64,000 nucleotides of DNA from the NCBI RefSeq assembly GCF_026344005.1, contig NZ_JAPKNH010000005.1, forward strand, positions 62,001 to 126,000, written 5' to 3'. Numbering within the stretch: the stretch's first letter is position 1; every line of letters begins with the position of its first letter. This stretch comes from Kaistia terrae. GTDB taxonomy: Bacteria; Pseudomonadota; Alphaproteobacteria; Rhizobiales; Kaistiaceae. Of the stretch, positions 8,403-17,333 are shown piece by piece. The position numbers and the translations under genes are program-made. The notes below the pieces were generated by a model. It was not told the origin of the DNA. It saw only the letters and a list, made by a program, of their open reading frames with translations, and did no database searches.

Positions 8403-9196
8403 GGGGCAGGTCTCCTGGGGAGATATCCAAGCGCGGTCGAAATGCGGTTGGCGTGAGCGAGAACTATCGCGATGAGATCGCGGATGGCCGCGTCGTCGAG
8501 GCGATAGGTCGGCCCCGAATTGCTGATCGCGGCGATGACCTTGCCTGTATGATCCCGGATCGGCGCGGCCACGCAGGAAAGGCCTTCCTCGATTTCCTCG
8601 CGATCCACCGCGTAGCCCTGCGCCACGATCTCGCGCAGATGGGCGCGCAGCGCCTCGGGCTCGGTGATGGTGCGTTCGGTGTGCTTTTCGAAGCCGATCC
8701 TGGCGATCAGTCCCTCGCGCACAGCATCGTCCTGGAAGGCGAGCAGCGTTTTGCCGACGCCGCTACAATGCAGCGGATCACGGAAGCCGACAAACGACGA
8801 CATCCGCACCGAGCGCTTGCTGTCGATCTTGTCGATGCAGAGCGCCGACTGCTCATTCAGCACCGAGAGGTGGGCCGTCTCGCCGGTTGCATCGGTCAAT
8901 TGTTCGATAAAGGGCCGCGCGACCCGCTGGACGTCGAGATTGCCCAGTGCGCGCATTCCGACCAGCAGCGCCAGCGTACCGAAGCTGAATGTCTGGCGAT
9001 CGTTATCACGCTCCAGAAAACCGCGCCCGACCAGCGTCGCCAGAACACGGAACACGGTGCTCTTGGGCAAGCCGGTGGCGGCCGTGATGTCATCGGCGGT
9101 CAACGCTTCCTCGCGCTCCGCCAGGCACTGGATCACGTCGATCGCCCGATCGACGGCCCGGATCGAATATCGATCCCCATCCGTTATTGAATTCAT
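8399..9196 (-). CDS. IclR-family transcriptional regulator
   Basis: This 265-residue protein has an N-terminal winged helix-turn-helix (LTADDITAATGLPKSTVFR, roughly residues 33-51) and a C-terminal IclR effector domain with SVRMSSFVG, PLHCSGVGK and AAPIRDHTGK. It is the first gene of the co-directional cluster that ends at 329, and its stop overlaps the amidohydrolase start. It probably controls this catabolic operon and itself. I found no clear operator in the short upstream region. Confidence 0.88.
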   Translation of the reverse strand: MNSITDGDRYSIRAVDRAIDVIQCLAEREEALTADDITAATGLPKSTVFRVLATLVGRGFLERDNDRQTFSFGTLALLVGMRALGNLDVQRVARPFIEQLTDATGETAHLSVLNEQSALCIDKIDSKRSVRMSSFVGFRDPLHCSGVGKTLLAFQDDAVREGLIARIGFEKHTERTITEPEALRAHLREIVAQGYAVDREEIEEGLSCVAAPIRDHTGKVIAAISNSGPTYRLDDAAIRDLIAIVLAHANRISTALGYLPRRPAP

Positions 9197-9894
9197 CTGG
9201 TAAACTCATGTTTCATTATTTTGATCTTAGCAATGCAAGTAGTTCTGTCAAGCTGACGTTGAGGCGTTGAGTGCGCGACGAGGTGTTCGTGAGGCGGAAG
9301 CGCAGGGAACTCTTCAGTCGACGGAGCAGCCCTGCGATCGTGTCAGCCTGGGCCGCGACCTCGGTCGACTCCCTTCAAGCGGATCCGTGCCGAGACGATG
9401 TAGGCGATCGCCTCGGTCAATGGCGGCCACATGAGTCGCTATGGCCTGAACGATTCGATCCGCGACGGCGCGACGAAGGAGTTGCATTTCGAGCCACGCC
9501 TGGTGGACCTGCCGCTCATGATCCGGACCGAGCGCGGGGTGGCCTTAGTTTCACGCCAGGCTGCTAAACGTGCGTTGCGTTGGAAGATGGATGCGTTGCG
9601 GCTGCAATGAATCTGTCCAAGAGGGAGGTTTCTCCAGGCGGTCGACGGTTCTCGGGGCGGAAGCGGTCGTCGCCATGATCAAGGTGCTGATCGACTGACG
9701 CAATGGTAACATCTGCGCCGAGCGCCAGTGCTGCGCAAAGTCTTCGTGAGCGATGTACCGAACTGGCGTGTGCTGAAGGATGCCGGCCGCGGCATTCAAG
9801 AATGCTTCTCGAAACTGAGCCTGACCGGTCGTCCAGTTTGTTCTTGCCTGAACGCAAGCACGTAATTGCGTGCTCGGATTCAGTTTATCGACGA
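9197..9894. other. Gene-poor decayed region
   Basis: This ~700-base stretch lies between the IclR gene and a small lipoprotein gene. Short overlapping frames on both strands lack good ribosome sites or recognisable domains. The only segment that reads like a known protein is at 9431-9607. The pattern fits decayed mobile or defence DNA. Confidence 0.5.
9431..9607 (+). pseudogene. Possible relic of a type I restriction HsdR subunit
   Basis: The plus-strand frame from the ATG at 9431 reads YGLNDSIRDGATKELHFEPR followed by LVDLPLMIRT, then stops at 9607. The run of a short helix, DGAT, then a strand ending EPRLVDL resembles the segment after the helicase motifs in HsdR subunits of type I restriction enzymes. 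Only about 40 residues look related and nothing larger surrounds them. This is a weak call from remembered family sequence. Confidence 0.3.
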
Positions 9895-10047
9895 TCAGCA
9901 GGCGTTGATGTCACGCGTTCCACCCGGTCCGCAGGCATTGGGCGGATTGTTCAACGCCTGAATGGCCGGAGAGTTGGGATCACTCGTGCAGCCAGCGAGA
10001 CCTCCAAGGCTTGTTGAGAGCGTGAGGCAGATCAGGAAGATGCGCAT
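9895..10047 (-). CDS. Small lipoprotein
   Basis: The ATG at 10047 opens a 50-residue protein: MRIFLICLTLSTSLGGLAGC is a lipoprotein signal ending in the lipobox LAGC with the lipidated cysteine at residue 20. A short polar tail rich in Asn, Pro and Gly follows and ends in cysteine. An in-frame TTG at 10080 is less likely as the start. It lies alone between two relics. Function is unknown; short lipoproteins of this kind are often unannotated. Confidence 0.55.
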   Translation of the reverse strand: MRIFLICLTLSTSLGGLAGCTSDPNSPAIQALNNPPNACGPGGTRDINAC

Positions 10048-10221
10048 GGCGACACCGTGTTGGGTGTTTAAGGGGAGCAACGAGCGATATTTCGCTTGGC
10101 ACTTCCGCTTCTACCCCTCAGTGGCCAGCCAAGGATTGTACAGGAATACCAAGGTTCTCGTACGTGTGGGCGGTTGAAGCCTATCCGGGCCGTGCCTTCA
10201 ATTGGCTACCTTCGCCGCCCC

Positions 10222-10588
10222 TCAGAGCCGCGCCCAGGCGTCCATAAGCCCGCGGCACCGTTCAAGTGCATCGCTACGTCGGTAGGCCTGCTCCACCTGA
10301 TCGCCGATCGAATGGGCCAATGCCGCCCTGCGGCCGCGGAGTCGCATCGCATTCCCGCGCTTTTCGCTCCAGATCGGGTTCAATACCTCCTCGACGTCGT
10401 CGACCCATGATCTGGTTGACCAGCAGTGACCGGAGTGGCGCCGCATAGTCCTTCAGGGCTATTTCCCATTGGGCGATGTGTGTTTCTGAATCCTTTCTTG
10501 AGGCTGCGACCACCTGATCGGCTAAGTCGGCGCGCTTATCAGAAGAAGGTCTTGTAGGCGGTGACGACGTTGTAGTCGTCATCGACAC
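10222..10588 (-). pseudogene. Decayed P4-type site-specific integrase
   Basis: Pieces of a P4-like integrase can be read in two minus-strand frames. One frame gives HIAQWEIALKDYAAPLRSLL, the core-binding segment. After a frameshift near 10400, the other gives VEEVLNPIWSEKRGNAMRLR, the segment before the catalytic domain. This joins directly to LAHSIGDQVEQAYRRSDALE and RCRGLMDAWARL, which is the integrase C-terminal end including the usual tail after the catalytic tyrosine region. The catalytic Arg-His-Arg core is deleted. The gene is inactive and marks an old integration event beside the region A catabolic cluster. Confidence 0.72.
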
Positions 10589-11807
10589 CGTAGAGCACGT
10601 CCCATTTGTCGAAGGTCGTGCAGGGGTGGGAGATGCCGAGGCCGATGATGTCGCCGATGCGGAGATCCGCGCCTTCCGGGAAGCGCATGTAGGCGTGCTG
10701 GTCGTTCAGCGCCTCGATCTTGTAACCCGCCGCCAGCTCAGCCGGAGCGGTGTCGCGGCCGGGGCGGAAATGCTTGCGCGGCACAGGCAGGTGCGCGTCG
10801 TAGGAAAGGTCGCGCTTGCCCGCGGTCAGCAAAGCGAGGCCGGCTTCCGGGATCGACTGCACATAGGCGAACACCTCGATTGCCGGCGCCAGCCTGCCAT
10901 GCGTGTGACTGGCCCGCTCCGAGCGCTTTCGGATATGCGCGAAATGATCGGTGTAGAGGATGTCGTCATGCGCGATGTAGCAGCCGCTGCGCAGCACCAG
11001 CCGAACCGGCTTCGACAGTTCGATACCGGCGAGGCGGTCGATGACGAGGTCGAAATAGGAGGAGCCGCCGGCCGAAAGCACGATCTCGTCACCGGTGAAC
11101 AGGCCTTCGGCGTCGGCGGCGAGCACGCTTTCGCGGATGGCGTCGAGGAAGCGCTCGACCGGGCCGATATTCGTCGACGTGGCGCCCGGCACCGATCCCT
11201 CGAAGCCCTCGATGCCGCGCAGTTCGAGCACGCTCGACGCCTTCACGGCGCGGGCGACGGCGAAGGCTTCTTGCGTCGAACGAACGCCGGTGCGGCCGCC
11301 GGCCGCGCCGATCTCGACCAGCACGCCCAGCCGGCGCGCGCCTAGGCGCTGTTTTGCGCGTGCATCGAGGATCTCGACGCCCGCGATTGAATCGACGAGG
11401 CAGAGGAAATCGAAGCCGGCATCGGTCGCCAACTGGTCGGCGACATAGTCGATGAAGGCCGGGTCGACCAGCTGGTTGGCGACGAGGATGCGGTTGATGC
11501 CGTTCTCGCGCGCCACCTGCACCTGATGCGCGGTCGAGAGCGTGATCGCCCAGGCCCCGTCGGCGATCTGGCGCTGGAACAGCTGCGGGCACATCGTCGT
11601 CTTGCCATGCGGGGCTAGCGACACGCCGGAATTCTCGCAGAAGGCGCGCATCCAGGCGGCGTTGCCATCGAGCGTCGTCTCGCGCAGCAGCGCCAGCGGC
11701 AGCGGCATGTCCTGCCGCAGCACGTTCCAGCCCTTGCCGGCGATGTCGGCGCTGTCGAAGGTGTCGCTCAGGCCCGGGATGCCCTTCGTCCTGCGGTCGA
11801 GTTCCAT
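10539..11807 (-). CDS. PLP-dependent amino acid deaminase (D-serine/D-threonine dehydratase-like, alanine racemase fold)
   Basis: This 422-residue fold-type III PLP enzyme resembles the D-serine/D-threonine dehydratase and amino-acid-deaminase group. K69 in SLAPHGKTTMCP is the expected Schiff-base lysine. The C-terminal beta domain contains GISHPCTTFDKW, typical of the zinc-dependent members (His and Cys ligands). The start is supported by GAGGG seven bases upstream. As the last gene of the hydantoin operon it would convert some D-amino acids to keto acids and ammonia. The preferred substrate is not visible. Confidence 0.82.
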   Translation of the reverse strand: MELDRRTKGIPGLSDTFDSADIAGKGWNVLRQDMPLPLALLRETTLDGNAAWMRAFCENSGVSLAPHGKTTMCPQLFQRQIADGAWAITLSTAHQVQVARENGINRILVANQLVDPAFIDYVADQLATDAGFDFLCLVDSIAGVEILDARAKQRLGARRLGVLVEIGAAGGRTGVRSTQEAFAVARAVKASSVLELRGIEGFEGSVPGATSTNIGPVERFLDAIRESVLAADAEGLFTGDEIVLSAGGSSYFDLVIDRLAGIELSKPVRLVLRSGCYIAHDDILYTDHFAHIRKRSERASHTHGRLAPAIEVFAYVQSIPEAGLALLTAGKRDLSYDAHLPVPRKHFRPGRDTAPAELAAGYKIEALNDQHAYMRFPEGADLRIGDIIGLGISHPCTTFDKWDVLYGVDDDYNVVTAYKTFF

Positions 11808-11855
11808 GGTGTTTCCCTCTGGATTTTCTGTTCTTGCGGGGCGGTTGGCCGCGTC

Positions 11856-12845
11856 TCAGAGCGTCGGGTCGACGGCGAGCACGAGTTTGCCGGCGACCTG
11901 GCGGGATTCGAGCCGTTGGTACATCGCGGCGGCGTCCTCGAAGGCGAATACCTGCTCGATCGGGACTTGGATCGTGCCGTTGGCGACGCCGCCGAACACC
12001 GTCTCGACGCCGCGTTGCCAGATCGGCGAGGCGAAGTCGACATGGCCGAGATGGAAACGGGTGAAGGTCAGCGACCGCAACACCAGCTGCCCCCAGAGAT
12101 TGTCGAAGGGCTTCGCTTCCGCCTCGCCATAGCTGACGACATGGCCGAGCCCGCGCATCAGCCCGAAGCTGCGATCGAGGATGCTGCCACCGGTGGAATC
12201 ATACAGCTTGTCGACGGGCTTGCCGCCGGTGAAGGCGAGGATCGCCTTGACGAAATCGGTCTCGCCGCGGTTGACGACGAAGCACGCGCCATAGTCGAGC
12301 GCGCGCTGCTCCTTGCCGGCGGTGCCAACCGTTCCAAGCACAGTCGCGCCGGCCATGGCGGCCAGTTGGGTCAAATAGAGGCCGACGCCGCCGCCGATCG
12401 CATGGACCAGCACGGTATCGCCGGACTGGACCTTCGAGACATTGTGCAACAGGTGCCAGGCGGTCAGGGACTGGACGAAGAAAGCGGCGGCGACCTTCAG
12501 GTCGATGGCGGCCGGAACGATCACCAGCCGCTCGACGGGCGCGACGCAATAATCGGCGAAGCTCGCGGCGTTCTCGACGAAGCCGGCCACCCGGTCGCCG
12601 ACCGCGAAGCCGTCGACACCGGGGCCGACCGCTGCGACGACGCCCGACAGCTCCGAACCCGCGACGAGGGGATAGCCCTTGGGATGGGGATAGATCCCCT
12701 TCCGCATCATCGTGTCGGCGAAGTTGCAGCCGCAATAGGCGACGGCGACCAGGACCTCGCCCGGTCCCGCTTCCGGCTTCGGCATCTCGCCGACCCGGAG
12801 CGCGTCGAAGTCCTCGCTTGGACGGTCGAGAATGATCGCCCGCAT
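11856..12845 (-). CDS. Zinc-free medium-chain quinone oxidoreductase-like protein
   Basis: This 329-residue MDR-superfamily protein has the N-terminal GroES-like domain (GEVLVAVAYCGCNFADTMMR) and a Rossmann domain with the nucleotide loop AIGGGVGLYLTQLA. It lacks the catalytic and structural zinc residues of alcohol dehydrogenases and resembles NADPH:quinone oxidoreductase. It sits four bases from the racemase gene in the hydantoin operon. Its role there is unclear; it may recycle a quinone or reduce an enone formed from a degraded amino acid. Confidence 0.82.
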   Translation of the reverse strand: MRAIILDRPSEDFDALRVGEMPKPEAGPGEVLVAVAYCGCNFADTMMRKGIYPHPKGYPLVAGSELSGVVAAVGPGVDGFAVGDRVAGFVENAASFADYCVAPVERLVIVPAAIDLKVAAAFFVQSLTAWHLLHNVSKVQSGDTVLVHAIGGGVGLYLTQLAAMAGATVLGTVGTAGKEQRALDYGACFVVNRGETDFVKAILAFTGGKPVDKLYDSTGGSILDRSFGLMRGLGHVVSYGEAEAKPFDNLWGQLVLRSLTFTRFHLGHVDFASPIWQRGVETVFGGVANGTIQVPIEQVFAFEDAAAMYQRLESRQVAGKLVLAVDPTL

Positions 12846-12849
12846 CGGC

Positions 12850-13596
12850 TCAGGCCTTCCTGGCGGGAACGGAATACTGGCTGAAGCTGCCGGTATAGAC
12901 CTTCTCGACCGGGTAGGCGTAGGCCTGCCGCTTCGACGTGCCGAGGCCGAGCGACACCAGCGCCTCGACCAGCTTGACGCCCGCCGAGACGCCGTCGATC
13001 GCCGGCGCGCCGATCTCCTTCGTGATATGCGCCATCAGGTCCGACATGCCGCCGCAGCCGAGCAGCACGCTGTCGGAATGGTCCTCGGCCAGCGCCCGCC
13101 GGCATTCCTCGACGATGATGGCGCGGGCGTTGGAGCCTTCTTCTTCCAGTTCCAGCACCGGCAGGTCAGTCATGCGGATGTTGCGACACTTGTGGCTCAT
13201 GCCGTAGGCGTGGACGAGATGTTCCATCGTTGCCCGCGTCCGCTCCAGCATCGAGACGATGGTGAAGCCGTTGCCGATCAGGCTGGCGGCATGCATCGCG
13301 GCTTCCGCGATGCCGATGACGGGTCCGCGGGCGACTTCGCGCGCCGCGGCGAGGCCCGGATCGCCGAAGCAGGCGATGACGTAGCCGTCGCAGCCTTCTG
13401 CCTCGCCCTTGCGAACCTCGTCGATGACGCCGATGGCGGCAAACGCCTCGTCATAGAATCCCTCGATCGAGACGGGGCCCATGGCGGGCGAAACTGCGAC
13501 GATCTCGGTGCCGGGCGCCGCGACGGCGCGCGCCGCCTCGCCGATCTTGTCGGTCATGGTCCAGGTGGTGTTCGGGTTGATGACCTTGATCTTCAT
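12850..13596 (-). CDS. Hydantoin/Asp/Glu racemase family protein
   Basis: This 248-residue protein begins MKIKVINPNTTWTMT, a start typical of the hydantoin racemase family; I take the ATG at 13596 over an in-frame TTG at 13620. The two catalytic cysteines are in YVIACFGDPGL and VLLGCGGMSDL. It is expected to interconvert L- and D-5-substituted hydantoins by two-base proton transfer, letting the D-specific hydantoinase use both forms. Its place among the D-carbamoylase genes supports hydantoin racemase over glutamate racemase. Confidence 0.85.
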   Translation of the reverse strand: MKIKVINPNTTWTMTDKIGEAARAVAAPGTEIVAVSPAMGPVSIEGFYDEAFAAIGVIDEVRKGEAEGCDGYVIACFGDPGLAAAREVARGPVIGIAEAAMHAASLIGNGFTIVSMLERTRATMEHLVHAYGMSHKCRNIRMTDLPVLELEEEGSNARAIIVEECRRALAEDHSDSVLLGCGGMSDLMAHITKEIGAPAIDGVSAGVKLVEALVSLGLGTSKRQAYAYPVEKVYTGSFSQYSVPARKA

Positions 13597-13616
13597 CGCG
13601 GTGCCTCGGAGTTGGG

Positions 13617-14867
13617 TCAATGGGGCGCAAAGGGGGTGAGATCGACGTCGGAGCGCTTGCCGGAGATCTGGTCGGCGAGCGCCTTGCCGGAGCCGCAGGC
13701 CATGGTCCAGCCCAGCGTGCCGTGGCCGCTGTTCAGATAGAGGTTGGAATAGCGACAGGCGCCGATGCGCGGGGGGCCGTCCGGCGTGACAGGGCGCAGC
13801 CCGGACCAGCGCTCGGCCGAGGCGATTGCCGCGTCGGGCACGCGCGGAAACAAGCCCTTGAGCGAGGCGATCAGGCCGGCATAGCGCTTTTCCGGCCTGG
13901 AGAAATCATAGCCGGCGAGTTCCGCCGTGCCGCCGACGCGGATGCGGTCTTTCAGGTTGGTGAGGCCGACCTTCATCGATTCATCGGTGATGGTGCTGAT
14001 CGGCCCAATGGCGTCTGAATCCACCTTGATCGTCAGCGAATAGCCCTTCACCGGATAGATCGGCACCTGGATGCCGTGCGGTTCCAGCAGGCCCTTCGAC
14101 CAGATTCCGAGGGCGACGATGACGGCATCCGTCTCGATCGTCTCTGCCCCGGCGACGACGCCGATCACCCTGTCCCGCTCGATCACGAGCTTTTCCGCCG
14201 CGCGGCCATAGAGGAAGGCGACGCCGCGCGCCGCGCAGGCTTTTGCCAGCGCCTGCGTGAACTGGAAGCAGTCGCCGCTCTGGTCGGTTTCGAGCAGCAC
14301 GCCGCCGATGACGCCGCTGCGCGCGGGGTCGATATTGGGTTCTAGCGCCAGCAGCTCGTCGCGGCCGAGGCTTCGATGCGGCACGCCCAGTTCGTCGAGC
14401 ACGGCGAGGTCGCGCCGGTAGCCCTCTGCCTGCGCCGCGTCGCGGAACGTGACGACCAGCCCCTTCTGGCGCCCAGAGTATTCAATCGCGATCTCGTCTC
14501 GCAGCGCATCGCTGCAATCGCGCGAATATTCGGCGAGCCGGACCATGTTGCGCTTCGAGGCGATGTACTGGTCGAGGCTGGACGCGCGCCACATCCGCCA
14601 GAGAAACTGGCTCATGGCGGCATCCGGCATGCGGCTGACGACAAGCGGCGCATGCTTGGCGAAGACCCACGACGCCGCCTTGCCGATGAGGCCCGGAAAG
14701 GCCCATGGCGAAGACAGCGCCGGGGAGATCTGCGCCGCATTGGCGTAGCTGGTGCCGTGCCCGGCCGAGGTGTTCTTCTCGATCACCGTGACCTGGTGGC
14801 CGGCCTCGGCCAGATACCAGGCCGTCGTCACGCCGATCACCCCGGCGCCGAGCACGACAATGCGCAT
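13617..14867 (-). CDS. FAD-dependent D-amino acid dehydrogenase (DadA-like)
   Basis: This 416-residue protein starts MRIVVLGAGVIGVTTAWYLA, a dinucleotide-binding GxGxxG motif, followed by VIEKN. The body (RWSGLRPVTPDGPPRIG and LYLNSGHGTLGWTMACGSG) matches the DadA branch of the DAO flavoprotein family. It would oxidise D-amino acids to keto acids and pass electrons to the quinone pool. Its start overlaps the carbamoylase stop by one base (TAATG), so it follows directly from the step that produces D-amino acids. Confidence 0.9.
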   Translation of the reverse strand: MRIVVLGAGVIGVTTAWYLAEAGHQVTVIEKNTSAGHGTSYANAAQISPALSSPWAFPGLIGKAASWVFAKHAPLVVSRMPDAAMSQFLWRMWRASSLDQYIASKRNMVRLAEYSRDCSDALRDEIAIEYSGRQKGLVVTFRDAAQAEGYRRDLAVLDELGVPHRSLGRDELLALEPNIDPARSGVIGGVLLETDQSGDCFQFTQALAKACAARGVAFLYGRAAEKLVIERDRVIGVVAGAETIETDAVIVALGIWSKGLLEPHGIQVPIYPVKGYSLTIKVDSDAIGPISTITDESMKVGLTNLKDRIRVGGTAELAGYDFSRPEKRYAGLIASLKGLFPRVPDAAIASAERWSGLRPVTPDGPPRIGACRYSNLYLNSGHGTLGWTMACGSGKALADQISGKRSDVDLTPFAPH

Positions 14868-15790
14868 TACCGATCCTGCACTTCCGTGATGATCGAATAG
14901 TTCTTCGGCTCGCGATGCAGCGCGAAGTTGAAGATGTTTTCGCGGATCTCGCGGCAGCGATCGAGGTCGACGGCGGCCGTGATCACCTCGTCTTCCAGCG
15001 TGTTGGTGAGCGCCACCAGTTCGCCGGTCGGCGCCACGATGCAGGAATGGCCGAGCAGCATGCAGCCTTCCTCGATGCCCACCTTGCCCGCGGCGGCGGC
15101 CCAGGCGCCGTTCTGGTAGGCGCCGGCCTGCATCGACAGCAGATGGTGGAACGAGCTCAGCTGGTCGTGCTGCGGCACGGGCGGGTTGTGCAGCGGAGTG
15201 TTGTAGCCGCCGCAGATGATCTCGGCGCCCATCAGGCCCATGACGCGCCAGGTCTCCGGCCAGCGGCGGTCGTTGCAGATGAACATGCCGAGCTTGGCGG
15301 CATCGACGTCATTCACATTGAAGCCGAGGTCGCCGCTTTCGAAATAGCGCTTCTCGAGATGCTGGAACGGCCGGTAGGCCTCATATTCCTTGTGGCCGGG
15401 CAGGTGGATCTTGCGATACTTTCCGGCGATCTTGCCCGACTTGTCGATGGCGAGCGAGGTGTTGAAGCGGCGCTTTGTCGGGCCGTCGACGATCAGCTCG
15501 GCGAAGCCGATGCTGAAGCCGATGCCGAGTTCCTTCGCCTTCTCGAACAGCGGCCGGGTTGCAGGGCCCGGCATCTCGGTCTCGTAGAAGAAATCGAGCT
15601 CGGCCTCGTCGGTGAAATACCAGCGCGGAAAGAACGTGGTCAGCGCCAGTTCCGGGAAGACGATGAAGTCGGCATTGCGCGCCTTCGCTTCCTTCAGCAT
15701 CTCGATCAGCCGCGCCACGACCTGCACGCGCGTGTCGGCGCGCTGGATCGGTCCCTGCTGGCCAACGGCGAGAATCATCTTCCTGCTCAT
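14867..15790 (-). CDS. hyuC: N-carbamoyl-D-amino acid hydrolase (D-carbamoylase)
   Basis: This 307-residue nitrilase-superfamily protein matches the Agrobacterium D-carbamoylase in length and motifs. The catalytic triad falls at the canonical positions: E47 in FPELAL, K127 in YRKIHLPG and C172 in ICNDRRWPE. It hydrolyses N-carbamoyl-D-amino acids to D-amino acid, CO2 and ammonia in the cytosol. It lies between the Liv-type transporter and the D-amino acid dehydrogenase. This is one of the most secure functional calls in the window. Confidence 0.94.
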   Translation of the reverse strand: MSRKMILAVGQQGPIQRADTRVQVVARLIEMLKEAKARNADFIVFPELALTTFFPRWYFTDEAELDFFYETEMPGPATRPLFEKAKELGIGFSIGFAELIVDGPTKRRFNTSLAIDKSGKIAGKYRKIHLPGHKEYEAYRPFQHLEKRYFESGDLGFNVNDVDAAKLGMFICNDRRWPETWRVMGLMGAEIICGGYNTPLHNPPVPQHDQLSSFHHLLSMQAGAYQNGAWAAAAGKVGIEEGCMLLGHSCIVAPTGELVALTNTLEDEVITAAVDLDRCREIRENIFNFALHREPKNYSIITEVQDR

Positions 15791-15826
15791 GTCGTAAATC
15801 CTCGATCCTTCAATGGGGGAGGCGGA

Positions 15827-16555
15827 CTAGCCGCCGAGGTAGAGTTCCTTGACCTTTGGGTCGTTCAGAAGATTGTCGGACGGCCCCTCCAGCGCGACGC
15901 GTCCGGTCTCCAGCACGTAGCCGTACTGGCTGACCCGGAGCGCCATGCGCGAGTTCTGCTCGACCAGCACGATGCTCATGCCTTCGTCGCGATTGACCTC
16001 GATGATCAGGCGGGCGATGTCGCGCACCACCAGCGGCGCGAGGCCGAGCGAGGGTTCGTCGAGCAGCAGCAGGCGCGGCTTCGACATCAGCGCACGGCCG
16101 ATGACCAGCATTTCCTGCTCGCCGCCCGAAAGCGTGCCGGCGCCCTGGCGCAGCCTTTCCTTCAGGCGCGGGAAACGGACCAAGATGCGCTCGAGGTCGC
16201 TGGCGATGGCGCCGCGATCCTTGCGGGCATAGGCGCCCATCAGCAGATTGTCGCGCACGCTCATCTGCGGAAACACGCGCCGACCTTCCGGCACCATGGC
16301 GACGCCGATCTCGACCCGGCGCGGCGCTGGAAGCTGGTCGATGCGTGCGCCGTCGAACCAGACCTCGCCGCCGGCGAGCGGCACGAGGCCGGTGATGGCG
16401 CGCAGCGTCGTGCTCTTTCCCGCGCCATTGGCGCCGATCAGGGAGGCAACCTGGCCCTCGTCGAAGGCGAGATTGACGTCGGCGATGGCGCGGACCCTGT
16501 CATAGTTGACGGTCAGGCCGCGGGCCTCGAAGTAACGCATGCTGGTGCCCGCCAT
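15827..16555 (-). CDS. Branched-chain-type ABC transporter ATP-binding protein (LivF type)
   Basis: This 242-residue ABC ATPase starts at the ATG at 16555, one base after the stop of the LivG-type gene; a longer frame upstream overlaps that gene and is rejected. Motifs are GANGAGKST (Walker A), LSGGEQEML (signature) and LLLDEPSLGL (Walker B). It pairs with the next ATPase to energise the LivH/LivM permeases. In this operon the substrate is probably hydantoin, a carbamoyl amino acid or an amino acid. Confidence 0.9.
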   Translation of the reverse strand: MAGTSMRYFEARGLTVNYDRVRAIADVNLAFDEGQVASLIGANGAGKSTTLRAITGLVPLAGGEVWFDGARIDQLPAPRRVEIGVAMVPEGRRVFPQMSVRDNLLMGAYARKDRGAIASDLERILVRFPRLKERLRQGAGTLSGGEQEMLVIGRALMSKPRLLLLDEPSLGLAPLVVRDIARLIIEVNRDEGMSIVLVEQNSRMALRVSQYGYVLETGRVALEGPSDNLLNDPKVKELYLGG

Positions 16556-16556
16556 C

Positions 16557-17333
16557 TCAGTGTCCGATCGTCTCGTCGTCCTGGCCGAGATAGGCCTCGA
16601 TGACGGTTGGGTTGTCCCGGATCTCCGCTGGCGTTCCCTCTGCAATCTTCGAGCCGAAGCTGATGACGACGATGCGGTCGCTGATCCGCATGACGGCGCG
16701 CATGTCGTGCTCGACCAGCAGGACGGTGATGCCGCGGCGGCGGATGCCCTCGACCATGTCGACGGCGCGGTTGGTTTCCTCGGGGTTCATGCCGGCGAAG
16801 GGCTCGTCGAGCAGCAGGATGCGCGGGCTGGCCGCCATGGCGATGGCGATGCCGAGCGTGCGCAGATAGCCATGCGGCAGGTTGCGGGCTAGCTCATCGC
16901 GGACATGGCCGAGGCCGAGATAGCCGAGGATTTCCTCGGCGTTCTCCTGCGAGCGCCGATCGTCGGCGCGGGCGGCGGGGCTGGCGAAGAAGGCGCCGAG
17001 CGGACCGGCGGAATGGCCGAGCTGGTGCGCGACGACGACGTTCTGCAGCGCCGTCATCTCCTTGAACACCGTGGTTTCCTGGAAGGTGCGCACGACACCG
17101 GTGCGCGCGACCTTGTGCGGGCTGAGCCCGCTGATCACCGCGCCGTCGAGCAGCACCCGCCCGGCGCTCGGCGTCATGAAGGAGCCGATCAGCTTGAACA
17201 GCGTCGACTTGCCGGCGCCGTTCGGGCCGATCACCGAGAGGATCTCGCCCTGATTGACGTCAAAGGAGACGCCATTGACCGCGACCAGTCCGCCAAACCG
17301 CTTGGTCAGGCCTTCAACCTTGAGGAAGCTCAT
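16557..17333 (-). CDS. Branched-chain-type ABC transporter ATP-binding protein (LivG type)
   Basis: This protein has 258 residues from the ATG at 17333, which overlaps the LivM stop (ATGA). Walker A is GPNGAGKST and Walker B is ILLLDEPFAGMN. The signature region reads NLPHGYLRTLGIA, a looser form of LSxGQ, as often seen in LivG proteins. It completes the Liv-type heterodimeric ATPase. The in-frame sequence upstream belongs to the permease gene in another frame. Confidence 0.9.
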   Translation of the reverse strand: MSFLKVEGLTKRFGGLVAVNGVSFDVNQGEILSVIGPNGAGKSTLFKLIGSFMTPSAGRVLLDGAVISGLSPHKVARTGVVRTFQETTVFKEMTALQNVVVAHQLGHSAGPLGAFFASPAARADDRRSQENAEEILGYLGLGHVRDELARNLPHGYLRTLGIAIAMAASPRILLLDEPFAGMNPEETNRAVDMVEGIRRRGITVLLVEHDMRAVMRISDRIVVISFGSKIAEGTPAEIRDNPTVIEAYLGQDDETIGH

